Shown: positions 1-9,760, counted from the stretch's first letter. The stretch: 64,000 nt of DNA from Pedobacter psychrophilus (GCF_001652725.1 NZ_LWHJ01000011.1:620001-684000); one strand, 5' to 3'. Notes: generated from the letters alone by a model not told the origin. Made by a program: numbers and translations.

Positions 1-1562
1 TGGATTTTATCGATTCTCGGTTATCTACCATTACAAAAGAATTAGCCACTGTAGAAAATGAAACCGAACAGTATAAAAAAAGCAGGGGATTAACAGATGT
101 CACTTCAGAATCTAAAATTTATTTAGAAAATGCACAAGCTAACGATAGCAAATTAAATGATGTTAAGGTAAAATTGAACGTAGTTAACGGAATTGAAGAC
201 TATATTAATTCTAGTGCTACCAACAAAAGAGCACCTTCTACTTTAGGAATTGATGATCCTGGATTAAATAGTATGATTGCCAGATTAAGTCAGTTAGAAT
301 TAGATAGATCCAGATTATTGGCAACTACACCAGAATCCAATCCACTTTTTGGACCTTTAAACACTCAAATTGCTGAATTAAAGAATGCAGTAAGGATAAA
401 TATTGGCAACGTAAAACTTACATTAGAAAACTCCCAACAAAAATTAGAATCATTTGATTCAAAGTTTAAATCTGATATTTCTAAAGTTCCTGGAGAAGAG
501 CGACAGCTTTTAGAGATTTTAAGGCAAAAGAATGTTAAACAGGATTTGTTTTTATATCTCCTAAAGAAAAAAGAAGAAATATCTTTAAGCTATGCCTCTA
601 CATTGGCAGATGCAAGAGTAATAGACAGTGCCTACGCAGGTCCAAAAAAATGGCCAAATACCATTTTGATTTTGGCTATAGCCATGATTGCTGGTTTAGG
701 ATTGCCAATTGCCTTGTTGATAGGAAGAAGTTTATTTAATGATAAAGTTAATGGAAAATCAGGCATTAGCAAAGAAACTGAAATCCCAATACTAGGAGAT
801 ATAAGAGAAGTAATAACCAATAATCCGCTTATCATCTTTGATCCTTATCAAATAGCTTCGGTAGAACAATTTAGATATTTGCGCACCAAATTGCTGGCAT
901 TACATGGAGCTGCAAATAAAGGAAGGATTACATTAATAACATCAAGTATTGCAGAAGAAGGTAAAGGATTTATAAGTTCTAATCTTGGTTTAAGCTTAGC
1001 TGCATCTGGCAGAAAAGTAGTTTTAATAGATTTGGATTTGAGGAAAAACAAACTTGGTAATTTATTTGATATTGATGCTTCTCATACAGGTCTGATAGAT
1101 TACTTAGAGGGTAAAATCTTAAAAGAAGAAGTAATAAAAAAATCTGAAAAGCATTTTAATTTAGATATTATCACCAGTGGTTTAAAAGATGGCGAAGCTG
1201 CAAATCCAGAATTAATAGAAAAATATGAATTAGAGATATTGATGACTTGGCTTAAACAAAATTATGATGATATCTTAATTTATACGCCGCCAATTAGATT
1301 AGTTGCCGATGCCTTGATGCTCTCTAAATTTAGCACCGTTTTATTGTTCATCGTAAGAAGCAATCTTACTAAAAAGACTTACTTAAAATTTATAGACGGT
1401 GTTCAAAAAAACAATGAGTTTAATAAAGTTAATATTGTCTTAAATGGGGCAAAGCCAGAGGACGGAATTAGTGAGTATGGCAGAAAATATTATCCTAATG
1501 GAAAACAAAAACCTAACATTGGCTTCGGTAGAAAATTAAAATCTTTTTTTAAGAGATTTTAA
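1..1562 (+). CDS. Wzc-like polysaccharide co-polymerase / BY-kinase domain protein (5' partial)
   Basis: The reading frame is open from base 3, so the start lies outside the window. The visible part has a long, charged, partly coiled-coil periplasmic region, a GNVR-like stretch ending near QKNVKQDLFLYLLKKKEE, a Pro-containing lead (GPKKWPN) into the second membrane helix (about 659-745) and a cytoplasmic P-loop domain. This is the order seen in Wzc/ExoP chain-length regulators that control exopolysaccharide export. The ATPase half looks degenerate: the Walker A region reads AEEGKGF where a Ser or Thr should follow the Lys, and the Walker B region reads ILIYTPP where the family has DTPP. Walker A' (VVLIDLDLRK) is normal. 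The tail holds only a small Tyr group (YGRKYY). It starts a same-strand run with polymerase, flippase and glycosyltransferase genes. Role in polysaccharide assembly is well supported; kinase activity is doubtful. Confidence 0.88.
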   Translation, partial: DFIDSRLSTITKELATVENETEQYKKSRGLTDVTSESKIYLENAQANDSKLNDVKVKLNVVNGIEDYINSSATNKRAPSTLGIDDPGLNSMIARLSQLELDRSRLLATTPESNPLFGPLNTQIAELKNAVRINIGNVKLTLENSQQKLESFDSKFKSDISKVPGEERQLLEILRQKNVKQDLFLYLLKKKEEISLSYASTLADARVIDSAYAGPKKWPNTILILAIAMIAGLGLPIALLIGRSLFNDKVNGKSGISKETEIPILGDIREVITNNPLIIFDPYQIASVEQFRYLRTKLLALHGAANKGRITLITSSIAEEGKGFISSNLGLSLAASGRKVVLIDLDLRKNKLGNLFDIDASHTGLIDYLEGKILKEEVIKKSEKHFNLDIITSGLKDGEAANPELIEKYELEILMTWLKQNYDDILIYTPPIRLVADALMLSKFSTVLLFIVRSNLTKKTYLKFIDGVQKNNEFNKVNIVLNGAKPEDGISEYGRKYYPNGKQKPNIGFGRKLKSFFKRF

Positions 1563-1598
1563 ATTATCCCTGTACTAATAATTTTATAAAAAATTGAT

Positions 1599-2879
1599 TT
1601 GAAAGAGGTAATCTTAGGCTTAGTACCGTATATCACACTGTTGCTTTTCTTTTATGTGATACTTAAAAGCAAGCAACCTCCAAAAGATTATTTATTATTT
1701 ATTCTATATTTTTATCCTATCATTTATTCTGCTGATGCTAATTATAGCGTTTTTCAGATGATTAGCTATTCTTATTTTTTTTACTCATTACGTAATGATA
1801 AGCCTTTATTCAGTAATGGAAATTTACTTCTTACCTTATATGTAGTCATTATCATTTTTTTGAGCGCATTAAATTCAGAATTTGTATCTAATGCTATTTT
1901 AGGATTATTAAAGTTTTTACCCATCATTATTTATATCCAGGTTTTAATTACAGAATGTTTAAAGGAAGAAGAGTTTTTCTACCGAATCATATCGGCACTT
2001 AAATTCACATTAGTACTTTCCTTTGCTTTTTTGTTTCTACAGATAATTTTGGGATTAAATTTCTCTCTATTTGTCCATGATAATCCAAATATCACTTTTG
2101 AGAGTATTAGGTATCCAGGAATATTTCAAGATCCGCAAAAACACGCCCAATATCTTTCTGCCATGTGTTTTGTTGCTTTGATTAAAAAACCTGGAGATGC
2201 TAATTACAGTAAGTACGATTATTATTTATTTGGTGGTGGAGTAATCTCTCTGTTTTTAACAGGAGGAAGGGCTGCACTTTTAGGTTTGGTATTAGGTATT
2301 TTCTTCATTGTTCTTTTTAGCGAAACAAAAGTTAAATTTTTAGGAGCGCTTGGAATAGTAGTAGTTGCCGGGATAGTATTAAGCTTGAGCCAATATTTAA
2401 TAGTTTTTAGCAGGGGAGAATCTTTAGAGGATTCTTATTTGGTGCGTAACGCTATTTGGCAAGAAGCGTATAAAATATTTTGGAAGCACCCGTTATTAGG
2501 GATTGGAATAGATAATTATGCTAAATATGTGGAAATATATTCTCCAGATCAGTTTTGGTTGGTTGATGGTGAAAAAGTGTTTTATGATCATCCGGAAAGT
2601 GGTTATCTCAAATTTTTAACAGAATTAGGTTTGTTTGGTACCTTAGGAATCTTCACTTTCATATTTGCTGCCATTATAAAAGGATTAAAGGTTTTTTTAA
2701 TTAAGGTTAAAGATTTTAATATAATTTTTCTTATTTCGGCCCTGTTAAGTTGGTTTTTGGGTTTTTACTCTGTTTATTCTTTAGGTGATGCCAGGATTAT
2801 GATTTTAATTGCAACGATTACAGGAGTTTTGATAGCTTATATCCATCGTTATGACAAAGGAGTAATTGTCATTTCATAA
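1599..2879 (+). CDS. O-antigen ligase/polymerase family membrane protein (Wzy-like)
   Basis: A 426-residue polytopic membrane protein with about ten to twelve hydrophobic helices. The central TGGRAALLGLVLG segment and the later HPLLGIGIDNY segment, separated by a hydrophilic loop with FYDHPESGYLKFLTELG, match the Wzy_C pattern of O-antigen ligases and polysaccharide polymerases. The assigned start is a TTG 36 bases after the Wzc-like gene. Position between a chain-length regulator and a flippase argues for polymerase rather than lipid-A ligase, but the two cannot be told apart from sequence alone. It probably joins repeat units of the exopolysaccharide at the periplasmic face of the inner membrane. 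Confidence 0.85.
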   Translation: MKEVILGLVPYITLLLFFYVILKSKQPPKDYLLFILYFYPIIYSADANYSVFQMISYSYFFYSLRNDKPLFSNGNLLLTLYVVIIIFLSALNSEFVSNAILGLLKFLPIIIYIQVLITECLKEEEFFYRIISALKFTLVLSFAFLFLQIILGLNFSLFVHDNPNITFESIRYPGIFQDPQKHAQYLSAMCFVALIKKPGDANYSKYDYYLFGGGVISLFLTGGRAALLGLVLGIFFIVLFSETKVKFLGALGIVVVAGIVLSLSQYLIVFSRGESLEDSYLVRNAIWQEAYKIFWKHPLLGIGIDNYAKYVEIYSPDQFWLVDGEKVFYDHPESGYLKFLTELGLFGTLGIFTFIFAAIIKGLKVFLIKVKDFNIIFLISALLSWFLGFYSVYSLGDARIMILIATITGVLIAYIHRYDKGVIVIS

Positions 2880-2894
2880 ATAACGATTTTAAAT

Positions 2895-4337
2895 ATGACA
2901 AAGAAAAAAGGTTTTTTGCAAAATAGCATCTGGGGTTTAGCCTCTAATATTCTGCAAAACATTTTACTAAGTGTTTTCTTCGTAATTATAGCCCGTAATT
3001 TCTCAAAAGAAGATTTTGGAAATTACATCATTGCCAATTCTCTTTATCAAGTAATTTCCTCATTCTCTGCTTTAGGTTTAGGCCAATGGTTTATAAGACA
3101 ATTAAATGAGGAGAGCGATTTATCCCATTTTTTAAACAAATTCTTAAAAATTCAGATTTTTGCGGGATTGTTTTTTTATGCAATTAACATAGCGGTAACA
3201 TTTGCTTTGTATAATGATGATACACTTAAAATTTTAAGTTTATTAATAGGGATTAACATCGTTTTTGATAACATCATTTACAGTGTTAAGCACTTAAACA
3301 TTGCACAGTTTGAACAGAATAAAACTTTTGTAGTTTTAATAATAGAAGCGGTAATTAAACTTGGTTTAGGATTGGTAATATTTATTTATCCTTATACCAT
3401 TGTAGAAATGGCTGTAGCACTGGTCATAATAAGAGTGATTACTTTGAATTTGTTTCTTAGAATTTCCACATCTAAACTCGCAAGCCTAAAATCAATCATT
3501 AAAAATAAAGTCAATTTTATTGATTTTAAAAGCTTAATTATTGCCAATTGGCCATTCATCATTATCGGAAGTATTTCTGTAATATATTGGCGAATTGGAA
3601 GCATCTTAATATCAAAATTTCTTTCAGCCGCATCCGTTGCAACATATGAAGTAGCTTATAAACTTTTCTCGCTCGCAGAAATTATACCTGTAATTATTTC
3701 TGCAACTATTTTTCCCGAACTTTTAAGAGCCTATAAAGGTGAGGGTACAGAAAGTTTTAATAATCTATACAAGTTGTTTTATAAGATATACCTCGTTTTT
3801 GGCTTTCTTGCTTTTTCTTTCATTTATTCTTTTGCAGATGATTTAGTTTTATTAGCATTTGGAAAGAATTTCGCTGATGCTGGATTTTATACAAAAGGAA
3901 TGTTTTTAACGATATTGATTTTCCCCACAGCATTGTTGCAAGCAAATGTTTTGATTATACTTAAAATGGAAAAGAAAGACATGTGGTTTAACATCTCTAG
4001 CTTCGCTGTAAATTTTATATTATCTTTTGTTGGATTGATGTATTTTAAATCCTTAACCACAATTAATCTATCAATTTTTGCATCTTTTGTGGTATTCCAT
4101 CTTTTGCAAGACATGGTAATGGTAAAACAAAAAATAGCTACTCCTTTAAGTATTTTTACTTCTTACCTAATTTTGTTTGCTTGTTGGGCTGCATATGTTA
4201 TTGGTTCTGATTATGTAAACCATTATTTTTTATTTATAGGTTTTTGGACGATCGCATTCTCTATAATTATTTTAACAGATCATCGTATTAAAGGATTTAT
4301 ACAAGAGAAGATAGGTCTAAATATTAAGCAAGTGTAA
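2895..4337 (+). CDS. Polysaccharide flippase (Wzx-like, MOP superfamily)
   Basis: 480 residues with about 12-14 predicted membrane helices spread over the full length. The N-terminal segment (SIWGLASNILQNILLSVFF, then ARNFSKEDFGNYIIANS) is typical of polysaccharide biosynthesis proteins of the MATE/MOP family, which flip undecaprenyl-linked repeat units across the inner membrane. It begins 15 bases after the polymerase gene and ends 1 base before a glycosyltransferase gene, so co-transcription is likely. No catalytic residues are expected in this family. Substrate is unknown. Confidence 0.88.
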   Translation: MTKKKGFLQNSIWGLASNILQNILLSVFFVIIARNFSKEDFGNYIIANSLYQVISSFSALGLGQWFIRQLNEESDLSHFLNKFLKIQIFAGLFFYAINIAVTFALYNDDTLKILSLLIGINIVFDNIIYSVKHLNIAQFEQNKTFVVLIIEAVIKLGLGLVIFIYPYTIVEMAVALVIIRVITLNLFLRISTSKLASLKSIIKNKVNFIDFKSLIIANWPFIIIGSISVIYWRIGSILISKFLSAASVATYEVAYKLFSLAEIIPVIISATIFPELLRAYKGEGTESFNNLYKLFYKIYLVFGFLAFSFIYSFADDLVLLAFGKNFADAGFYTKGMFLTILIFPTALLQANVLIILKMEKKDMWFNISSFAVNFILSFVGLMYFKSLTTINLSIFASFVVFHLLQDMVMVKQKIATPLSIFTSYLILFACWAAYVIGSDYVNHYFLFIGFWTIAFSIIILTDHRIKGFIQEKIGLNIKQV

Positions 4338-4338
4338 T

Positions 4339-5490
4339 ATGTTACAGGTAAATTACATTACTAGACCATGGTTTTTTGATATTTCTGTTGAGTTTATCAG
4401 AGAGTTAAAGCAAAGAGTTAATCTCAATGTGATATTAATAATTGCCCCAGCAACTGCAAGTTATTTAGGTTTATCAGATCAAGAAGCAAAACGATATCTT
4501 AATAAGACCCTAAAATTAGAGGATGTATTAAAAGGTGAAAACTATCAAAGGCTTTATCCTTATTTTGAAGGTGCAAATGTACTTTGTAAGTTTGAAGAGC
4601 ATAATGAAAGCAGTATAAAAAATGCTTTTGGTTGGTCTAAATTGTTGTTTTCTAATAAAAATATTTATAAAGCCGATTATACAATTATAGAATCATTAAG
4701 CTTTGCCGATTGGTATTTCCTTTTCAGGATTCGTAATAAAAAACTATTCTATATCATACATGATCCGGTTGCCCATACAGGAGAAGAAAGAGGTCGTATT
4801 GATACATTGAACAAACTTTATTTTCCATATATAGATAAGTTTATTACCTATTCACACTTCTCGGCAAAGATTTTTTCTCAAAACTTTCCTCTTTATAAAG
4901 AAAAGCTAGAAATCTTTAAAATGCCAATATATACCAGTTTAAATATTGGGAAACAAAAGGCTTATGAAGTTAAAAAGAGAAAGAAGGTTGTGTTTTTTGG
5001 AAGAATTTCTCCATATAAAGGAGCAGAACTTTTTTATGATGCAGCTATACAATTAGCTATAGATTATGTGGATACAGATTTTATCATTGCAGGTAAAGCG
5101 ATAGAAGGCTACAATCCCGATTTTTTGAACTACAATCCATATCAAAATATCATTATAAAAAACAGATTTATAGATTTAGAAGAATTACATGAAATTATGA
5201 GTGATGCCGACCTTTGCGTTCTTCCATATTTAGATGCAACACAAAGCGGTGTAATTATGACGGCTTATGCTTTTGGTTTACCTGTCTTAGTATCAGATTG
5301 TGAAGGTTTGTTGGAGTATTGTTTTGATAAAGAAAATTTTTCTTTTTCAAACGGAGATATTGATGATTTAAGAAACAAAATGGAAATCCTAATTTCATCT
5401 CCAGATTTATTAGCATTAAATAAACAACAAATCCTTGCTTATTCAAAACAGAACGTTTCTGCAAAAAATGTAGACCTTACTATTTCTTAA
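4339..5490 (+). CDS. GT4-type glycosyltransferase
   Basis: 383 residues with GT-B layout. The C-terminal half has VVFFGRISPYKGAELFYDA at the start of the donor-binding domain and LPYLDATQSGVIMTAYAFGLPVLVSD near the nucleotide-sugar pocket, both characteristic of GT4. The N-terminal acceptor domain is divergent and there is no signal peptide or membrane helix, so it works at the cytoplasmic face. It follows the flippase gene almost directly and probably adds one sugar of the repeat unit. Which sugar cannot be read from the sequence. Confidence 0.85.
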   Translation: MLQVNYITRPWFFDISVEFIRELKQRVNLNVILIIAPATASYLGLSDQEAKRYLNKTLKLEDVLKGENYQRLYPYFEGANVLCKFEEHNESSIKNAFGWSKLLFSNKNIYKADYTIIESLSFADWYFLFRIRNKKLFYIIHDPVAHTGEERGRIDTLNKLYFPYIDKFITYSHFSAKIFSQNFPLYKEKLEIFKMPIYTSLNIGKQKAYEVKKRKKVVFFGRISPYKGAELFYDAAIQLAIDYVDTDFIIAGKAIEGYNPDFLNYNPYQNIIIKNRFIDLEELHEIMSDADLCVLPYLDATQSGVIMTAYAFGLPVLVSDCEGLLEYCFDKENFSFSNGDIDDLRNKMEILISSPDLLALNKQQILAYSKQNVSAKNVDLTIS

Positions 5491-5799
5491 GTAGAATTAA
5501 AAATCATTTTAAAATCAACCCAATTTCAAGTTTTTGGCTTGTATTTATGTATGCTGTTTTTTAATATTCTTCATTTTAAAAAAACTCTTTCAATTTTCAT
5601 AAATCGTACCTTAAATTATTATTACATCATAAATTGTTGTTTACAAATAATTTTGTGATACAAACGTTGTTTAAACCATTAATTAGCATGTGTTTATTTA
5701 TAAAAAGTTCTTAATAAACTTAAAATGAAATTGTTGAATCCTTTAGCTTTCTTCTGCGTAAAAAATATTGGGAATGTCCCGCCCCAAATAGTAGAAGTT
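5491..5799. other. Intergenic gap with a possible -7 promoter element
   Basis: A non-coding AT-rich stretch between the glycosyltransferase and the lipoprotein gene. TAATTTTG at 5648-5655 matches the Bacteroidetes -7 box (TAnnTTTG), but no TTG lies at the proper distance upstream, so the promoter call is weak. A 14-mer at 5597-5610 (TCATAAATCGTACC) recurs at 10091-10104 in another intergenic region. An in-frame ATG at 5725 would add 25 residues to the next protein but would push its signal peptide inwards. Confidence 0.4.
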
Positions 5800-7245
5800 A
5801 TGAAACAAGTTTTAAGCTTTTCAATAATTAGTTCTCTTGCCATTATATTAATGTCTTGCCAAAAAGACGATTTATCTACTTTAAATTTTAAACCAATTTC
5901 TGATATTTCTAATCAGGGATTAAGCGTAAATTCTATTTCTGATTCTTCAAATGTCATTAATGTAAATCCAACTGAAAACTTTGGACTTTTGCTTAATCCA
6001 GGAAAAGGTTTTGTAAAGTATTATGATTTTGATGCTCAATACGCTAGTGTTTTTGGTACCAAATATATAAGGTATGATTGGGCAGACATACAGCCAAAAG
6101 AAGGCGTTTATAATTGGGATTGGATAGATAATGAGATTGCCGAGTGTAGGGCAAATGGGAAAAAGTTCGCTTTCGGAATTATGAGCGCAAACACAAACAG
6201 ATCTATAAATACACCTGATAAAGGAAAATATGTAACTCCTAAATGGGTTTTTGATGCAGGTGCTGCAAAACGCACCATTAACGCAACTTATTGGGAAACA
6301 GGGCAAACAGTTAAACAAATTATACCTATATGGACAGATGCTATATTTTTAACCAAACTGAAGAATTTTATTACTGCTTTAGGAAATAGATACAACGGTA
6401 ATAAGGATATTGCTTTTATAGATGTTAGGTCTTATGGTAATTGGGGCGAGCAACATTTATATGAGTTAGGAGGTACAAACTTGACTTCTGCACAATTAAA
6501 ATTACAACATTTGCAGGTTTATAAAGATGCGTTTCCAAACACACAATTGATTACGCCTTGGGGAGAACATTTTTATGATGATACTTATCAATGGGCAGTT
6601 GATAATGGAATTGGAATGCGAAGTGACGGAATTTTTAAATATTCTAATGGATCTGAGGTAACGAGAGCACATACAAAAGCTCCATCTATTTTTGAATATA
6701 CTGCTGCTTATGGATGGCTAACATCGGAAGGTTATTGGAATCCAGATACGCTTTTAAAATATATAGAAATTGGCAAACCAAGTTATATACAGTTTGATGC
6801 AGATATGTACAATGCAAATACTGTACTTTACACCCAAGTTGCAAATAGAGTAGGTTATCATTTTGTAATCAAGAATGTACATGTTCAAAAAAACATTGTT
6901 AACGGACAATCTTTTTATATCCAAACTAGTATTTTAAATAAAGGAGTGACCAATATTTATGAAGATTGTTATCTTGCTTTAGCATTAATAAATAGCAATG
7001 GAGAAGTAGTTCAAAAGAAATTTTTAACTCAATCTTTTCCAAAAAACTGGAAATCGGACCAGTTATCTACTGAAACTAATAACATTATCCTTACCGGTCT
7101 AAATCAAGGAACTTATACATTAGCTTTAGGAATGTTTAGCAGCATGAATGATGCTGAACCTAAAATTGCATTTGCCAACAATAGCAAAACAGCAAACAAC
7201 TGGTTTATGATCACCAATCAAATTCAAATCAGTTTAGATAATTAA
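5800..7245 (+). CDS. Secreted glycosidase-like lipoprotein (DUF4832-type)
   Basis: I place the start at the internal ATG at 5800, because translation from there gives a clean lipoprotein signal (MKQVLSFSIISSLAIILMSC, lipobox LMSC). The upstream ATG at 5725 would bury it. The mature protein has a TIM-barrel-like first part: NPGKGF, then IRYDWADIQPKEGVYNWDWID, which is the GH42/GH-A-like pattern of a barrel start. VRSYGNWGEQH in the middle carries a plausible acid/base Glu. The C-terminal 130 residues look like a beta-sandwich of the DUF4832 kind. It lies inside the exopolysaccharide cluster and may trim or bind the polymer at the cell surface. Family assignment rests on remembered pattern; the enzyme activity is inference. 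Confidence 0.72.
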   Translation: MKQVLSFSIISSLAIILMSCQKDDLSTLNFKPISDISNQGLSVNSISDSSNVINVNPTENFGLLLNPGKGFVKYYDFDAQYASVFGTKYIRYDWADIQPKEGVYNWDWIDNEIAECRANGKKFAFGIMSANTNRSINTPDKGKYVTPKWVFDAGAAKRTINATYWETGQTVKQIIPIWTDAIFLTKLKNFITALGNRYNGNKDIAFIDVRSYGNWGEQHLYELGGTNLTSAQLKLQHLQVYKDAFPNTQLITPWGEHFYDDTYQWAVDNGIGMRSDGIFKYSNGSEVTRAHTKAPSIFEYTAAYGWLTSEGYWNPDTLLKYIEIGKPSYIQFDADMYNANTVLYTQVANRVGYHFVIKNVHVQKNIVNGQSFYIQTSILNKGVTNIYEDCYLALALINSNGEVVQKKFLTQSFPKNWKSDQLSTETNNIILTGLNQGTYTLALGMFSSMNDAEPKIAFANNSKTANNWFMITNQIQISLDN

Positions 7246-7330
7246 TTATAATAAAGGTTTTATTCTTAAGCTTAAACAAATCATTATTTTAGCCGATGAA
7301 TCTTTAATGGATTTATCAAAAAAATAACAA

Positions 7331-8416
7331 ATGAAAATTTGCCACATTATAGCTAATCTTTATGCCGGAGGTGCACAAACATTTGTCGTTTTATTAGCTA
7401 TTGAACAAAAAAGATTAGGTAATGATGTATCAATTATTTTAATAGATAATTTCAATCATTCGCCGTTTGAGGCTTATTTAATTAAACAATTACAAGAAAA
7501 TCAAATTAAGGTTTATTCTTTAGATAGAAAGCCAGGAAAAAATTTGAGTGTTCTCCAGAGTTTTTTAAAGCTGAATAGTTGTCTTAATTCTTTGAAACCT
7601 GATATTATCAATTCGCATTTGCAGTTTACCCATTTGATAATTGCTTTATATCTAAAGCTATTTAGAAAAAATTACAAATTGGTTTTAACCATTCATAATG
7701 CTCCCGAAGAATGGAATTACCAAACCCTCCAAACTAATTTACATACACCATCTATCTATTGTTCAAATTCATCAATGGCTACTAGCGTTATCCGCGATTG
7801 TAAAAAAACAGTAATTAGTAATGGCATTGCAATGCCTTTGATTGATGATTCTGCCTTACAAATCTTTAAGGATTTTAAAATTGATACTTCACATCAATTA
7901 ATTTTGATGGTAGGAAAATTATCACATCAAAAAAATTATCCTTTAGCAGTAGAAATAGCTAAGAATTATCAAGATAAAAATGTTACTTTTTTAATTTGTG
8001 GGATAAAAGAAGAAACCGCTGATGAGGATTTAAATTCATTTAAATCTGTAAAAAACATCCATTATTTAGGAATTAAAGTTCCAAAAGAGATTTATTCTTT
8101 AATGGCTTATTGCAATGTTTTTCTCAATACATCGCATTACGAAGGTTTACCAATAACTGTTTTAGAGGCTTTTTTTGTAGGGATTAAATGTGTTTTATCC
8201 GATATTTTACCTCATCATGAAATAGGAGATGGGGTAGAAGGAGTTTTTATACCTGATTCGTTTGAAGCTAAAGATTTTATCAAATTAATTGATGAAGCAT
8301 TAGCTAATAGTTTAAATCACCAAGAAATTAAAGAGTTAAGAAAAGAGGTTTTAAAAAAATATACCATCAAAGAAACCGCCTCAAAATATATAGATTTTTA
8401 TAAACAACTGATTTAG
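7331..8416 (+). CDS. GT4-type glycosyltransferase
   Basis: 361 residues, GT-B fold. The N-terminus MKICHIIANLYAGGAQTF is the Gly-rich first strand and loop of GT4 enzymes. LILMVGKLSHQKNYPLAVE opens the donor-binding domain, and HYEGLPITVLEAFFVGIKCV carries the family's E-x7-E-like region. No signal peptide. It is the last gene of the exopolysaccharide run and ends 22 bases before the convergent ung gene, with no strong terminator visible between them. Probably a cytoplasmic enzyme adding a sugar to the lipid-linked repeat unit; the sugar is unknown. Confidence 0.87.
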   Translation: MKICHIIANLYAGGAQTFVVLLAIEQKRLGNDVSIILIDNFNHSPFEAYLIKQLQENQIKVYSLDRKPGKNLSVLQSFLKLNSCLNSLKPDIINSHLQFTHLIIALYLKLFRKNYKLVLTIHNAPEEWNYQTLQTNLHTPSIYCSNSSMATSVIRDCKKTVISNGIAMPLIDDSALQIFKDFKIDTSHQLILMVGKLSHQKNYPLAVEIAKNYQDKNVTFLICGIKEETADEDLNSFKSVKNIHYLGIKVPKEIYSLMAYCNVFLNTSHYEGLPITVLEAFFVGIKCVLSDILPHHEIGDGVEGVFIPDSFEAKDFIKLIDEALANSLNHQEIKELRKEVLKKYTIKETASKYIDFYKQLI

Positions 8417-8438
8417 GTATTTTAACTGATTTATCTTT

Positions 8439-9116
8439 TTAGTCTATTTTCCAGTTTATTTCTGTTTCTCCCAGATTTTTTAAAATTTCATTTGTTTTGC
8501 TAAAAGGTTTTGAACCAAAAAAACCACTATATGCAGAAAACGGTGATGGATGTTTTGATTTAATAATATGATGTTTATTAGTATTTATAAATTCCTCTTT
8601 TTCTTGAGCAAATTTTCCCCATAAAATAAAGATGATATTTTCCTTTTTATCTGATATAGCTTTAATAACTTCATCTGTAAATGTTTCCCAACCTTGTTCC
8701 TGATGTGAACCTGCATCGCCAGCATTAACTGTTAAACTAGAATTCAACATTAAAACACCTTGTTTTGCCCAATCACTTAAATCACCATTTTCAGGTGTTC
8801 TAAAACCTTCAATATCAGTTTCTAATTCTTTAAATATATTTTTTAATGATGGTGGAAACCTAACTCCTTTTTGTACCGAAAATGATAATCCATGAGCTTG
8901 GTTGGCACCATGATAAGGATCCTGACCTAAAATAACAACTTTAACATTATCAAAAGGAGTTAAAGTGAAAGCATTGAAAATATCATCCCCTTTGGGATAA
9001 ATTATTTTACCATCTTTTTTTTGATTCACTAAAAATTCTTTTAATTCTTTCATGTATTGTTTATCAAATTCTTGATTTAAAACCTTTAACCAAGAAGATT
9101 CTAATTTAACCGACAT
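8439..9116 (-). CDS. ung: Uracil-DNA glycosylase, family 1
   Basis: 225 residues, the usual size for UNG. It removes uracil from DNA to start base-excision repair. The water-activating loop GQDPYHG is present near residue 64, and the DNA-intercalating loop HPSPFSAYSGFFGSKPF near residue 190, so both catalytic Asp and His are in place. It faces the exopolysaccharide cluster and is divergent from the next membrane-protein gene. Nothing unusual is visible. Confidence 0.98.
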   Translation of the reverse strand: MSVKLESSWLKVLNQEFDKQYMKELKEFLVNQKKDGKIIYPKGDDIFNAFTLTPFDNVKVVILGQDPYHGANQAHGLSFSVQKGVRFPPSLKNIFKELETDIEGFRTPENGDLSDWAKQGVLMLNSSLTVNAGDAGSHQEQGWETFTDEVIKAISDKKENIIFILWGKFAQEKEEFINTNKHHIIKSKHPSPFSAYSGFFGSKPFSKTNEILKNLGETEINWKID

Positions 9117-9196
9117 ATTTGTTATATTTTATTGATTAAAACCGTAAATAAATAGATATTTGCGCCAATAAAATTAAAACAATAATTAAGCTAGAT

Positions 9197-9760
9197 ATGC
9201 CAAATTTTATAAGAATTATTATTGCAGGTGTTATTTTAGGTGCAGCAATCGCCTTAATAGTATTCTCTTCTTTTTGGGGATGGGGAATTCTGCTGATATT
9301 TATCGCTTTATTGGTTTTCGTAACATTTATTTTCAATGAAAGAATGCTGTTAGCGCAATGGTATTTAAGAAAAGAGAAAATGGATAAAGCAGAAACCACT
9401 TTATACGGAATAAAAGATTACCATAAAGAGCTTTATAAAGGTCAGTATGGATATTATCAATTATTGATTGGTTTGATAGAATCAAGAAAATCACCTATGA
9501 AATCTGAAAAATACTTTAAAAAAGCTTTAAGCTATGGTTTAACGATGGATCATAATATTGCTTTAGCAAATTTAAGTTTGGCAGGCGTAGAAATGGGCAA
9601 AAGAAATAAAAGAGAGGCAACACGTTTATTAAAAGAGGCAGAAAAAGCTGATAAAAATAAATTAATGGCTGACCAAATTAAGATGATGAAAGGTCAGATG
9701 AATATGTTGGATAAAACGCAAACAGTGCGTGGTGGCAAAGGAAGTTATAGGCAGTATTAA
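9197..9760 (+). CDS. Membrane-anchored TPR-like protein of unknown function
   Basis: 187 residues. Two hydrophobic helices near the N-terminus (IIIAGVILGAAIALIVFSS and WGWGILLIFIALLVFVTFI) are followed by a soluble helical part with repeated pairs of helices (AQWYLRKEKMDKAETTLYGI, SEKYFKKALSYG, ATRLLKEAEKADKN), which read like two or three tetratricopeptide units. It should sit in the inner membrane with the TPR part in the cytoplasm as a docking surface. A weak promoter-like pair (TTG at 9132-9134, GATATTTG at 9155-9162, spacer 20) lies upstream. I do not recognise a named family. Confidence 0.72.
   Translation: MPNFIRIIIAGVILGAAIALIVFSSFWGWGILLIFIALLVFVTFIFNERMLLAQWYLRKEKMDKAETTLYGIKDYHKELYKGQYGYYQLLIGLIESRKSPMKSEKYFKKALSYGLTMDHNIALANLSLAGVEMGKRNKREATRLLKEAEKADKNKLMADQIKMMKGQMNMLDKTQTVRGGKGSYRQY

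Noticed and set aside
632-1051. Two minus-strand frames opposite the Wzc-like gene
   Set aside because: Shadows of the real coding frame, without signal, motif or start context.
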